Made by a program: the position numbers and the translations under genes. A DNA stretch of 64,000 bases from Marinobacter halodurans (GTDB lineage Bacteria > Pseudomonadota > Gammaproteobacteria > Pseudomonadales > Oleiphilaceae), in assembly GCF_004327985.1 (NCBI RefSeq), contig NZ_SJDL01000004.1:62001-126000 (forward strand), written 5' to 3'. The notes below the pieces were generated by a model, which was not told the DNA's origin, searched no databases, and saw only the letters and a program-made list of their open reading frames with translations. This document shows, piece by piece, positions 63,182 through 64,000 of this stretch (position 1 is the first letter of the stretch; the number at the start of each line of letters is the position of its first letter).

Positions 63182-63766
63182 TTATATTGTGTATTCCGGA
63201 TATTTTTTCAGTGAATACTGATTGGCAACCGCCAACTTGCTGTTTGCCCGGAAATTAATCAGTCGGGCGACATGTCGACTGTGTGCAGCCATTAAGTCTG
63301 AGACAACCGAGACTATATGGGATTTGGAGAAATAAAAAGGGATGAAGCTAGGAATGGCGCGGGTTTCGAGCAGATGTTGAGAACACCTGGCGCGAAGCGT
63401 GTGGTTTGAGACATACGGGCTTTCCGGTGCCGCTGCGTCATATGATCTGAGACATGGAGCCGAGCAGTCATACCGGCCTTTAATATCTTTCAAACCTGGC
63501 TTTAAAAGAAGCCGAGTGAGCAGCCTGGCAATCCGTCGAAACTGGATACGCAGATGGTCAAGTTCGGCGCGCATTGAGCGATGGGGCTTACTGAGGCCAG
63601 CGCTGTCGTCATCATCGTTCTGGTCTTCCTGTGGCCGCCCCGGATGGTTTCCAATGATGACGGTGTTGTTGTCGCCGTTTATGTTAATGCAACCGCCCCA
63701 GCCGCTTCGCTTGGGCTGCCCCTGCTCAAGAATGTCTTTGATCTCCCGGGTTACCTCGTCTGTCAT
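63182..63766 (-). CDS. Hypothetical protein with GDNN strand motif
   Basis: A 194-residue ORF of unknown family. The N-terminal 95 residues look like a real protein: a helix (DEVTREIKDILEQGQ), a GCININGDNNTVIIGNH beta segment and a basic helix (MRAELDHLRIQFRRIARLL). From about residue 100 the composition changes (many Ser, His and Cys, no clear pattern) and the DNA becomes less GC-rich, so the original gene may have ended earlier and been extended by an indel or insertion. The ATG at 63766 follows GGAGG by 4 bases, a strong site. Likely co-transcribed with the gene at its right. Confidence 0.5.
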   Translation of the reverse strand: MTDEVTREIKDILEQGQPKRSGWGGCININGDNNTVIIGNHPGRPQEDQNDDDDSAGLSKPHRSMRAELDHLRIQFRRIARLLTRLLLKPGLKDIKGRYDCSAPCLRSYDAAAPESPYVSNHTLRARCSQHLLETRAIPSFIPFYFSKSHIVSVVSDLMAAHSRHVARLINFRANSKLAVANQYSLKKYPEYTI

Positions 63767-63788
63767 GAAACCTCCATGCACGCTGCCG

Positions 63789-64000
63789 CTAGCGATAGGC
63801 AGCTAAATCTATGATATTACTAACGGTATCGTGGTCTGGCTGATCGCCCTTGCTGGCGAAGTGGCGGTAAAGTACGCGTACCAGGCGCGCTAGGCCGTCC
63901 GGGGCCAGATTGATATCGCGGCGCTCTAGCTCCTGGAACGCCGCCCGCGCCACATTCTCCAGCAGCTCCAGATCCATCTCCTGCGGCCCAGCTGCGCGCT
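63789..64000 (-). CDS. Small helical protein, possibly cut by the window edge
   Basis: The frame ends with IIDLAAYR at 63789 and is open to the window's right edge. An ATG at 63977 would give 62 residues (MDLELLENVARAAFQELERR onward), but AGGAG directly abuts it with no spacer, so the true start may lie outside the window. All-helical and acidic, no recognised family. It ends 22 bases before the start of the GDNN protein gene. Confidence 0.45.
   Translation of the reverse strand, partial: RAAGPQEMDLELLENVARAAFQELERRDINLAPDGLARLVRVLYRHFASKGDQPDHDTVSNIIDLAAYR

Overview
This 64 kb, GC-rich window (roughly 60-65 % by eye) is chromosomal DNA of a marine-type gammaproteobacterium. Several things together suggest a relative of Marinobacter or another member of the Marinobacter/Pseudomonas side of the class, though the species cannot be read from the sequence: the gene orders ubiE-ubiJ-ubiB-hisI-hisE-tatABC and ygfB-pepP-ubiH-ubiI facing zapA-6S RNA-ygfA, a wax ester synthase, a small polyhydroxyalkanoate-system protein, a 531-residue isocitrate lyase, a two-subunit pyruvate carboxylase and a 6S RNA. 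No tRNA, rRNA, complete insertion sequence, prophage or CRISPR array was seen.

Layout. 0.1-2.4 kb: a leftward operon of two roadblock/LC7 proteins, an unrecognised protein and an MglA/conservon-like small GTPase. 2.4-2.8 kb: a gene-free stretch with three consecutive stem-loops. 2.8-6.7 kb: a NosP-like FIST sensor overlapping a NahK-like hybrid histidine kinase. 6.8-11.6 kb: a porin, a wax ester synthase, an alpha/beta hydrolase and a PHA-system protein. 11.8-24.4 kb: housekeeping genes for ubiquinone, histidine, Tat export, rRNA methylation, proline peptidase, cell division and 6S RNA. 24.4-34 kb: ilvA, rpiA, pyruvate carboxylase, an acyl-CoA dehydrogenase, two small membrane proteins and ppa. 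34-39 kb: a DUF2333 protein, a LapD-like c-di-GMP receptor and a divergent two-receiver diguanylate cyclase. 39.5-48.9 kb: aroQ-accB-accC, prmA, a zinc-ribbon membrane protein, dusB-fis and purH-purD. 48.9-55.4 kb: a lipoprotein hydrolase, a periplasmic binding protein, a Kef-type antiporter, a CadR-like regulator, a frameshifted ybaK and a CASTOR/POLLUX-type channel.

The most interesting region is 55.5-61.2 kb. A VpsR-like enhancer-binding regulator is translationally coupled to a FapF-like outer-membrane barrel. They converge on a leftward operon that encodes a long Asn/Asp/Ser repeat protein, a small secreted protein sharing its C-terminal motif, a FapD-like periplasmic C39 peptidase and a further secreted protein with a double-glycine-like site. 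Both operons are preceded by sequences with correctly spaced sigma-54 -24/-12 elements. This looks like a divergent functional-amyloid (Fap-type) secretion system. The altered GAFTHA loop and altered Walker B of the local regulator make its relation to sigma-54 unclear.

Together with NosP/NahK, LapD and the diguanylate cyclase, the window is rich in genes linked to the choice between biofilm and planktonic life. The right end (61.5-64 kb) holds aceA and a small, poorly conserved two-gene unit in lower-GC DNA.
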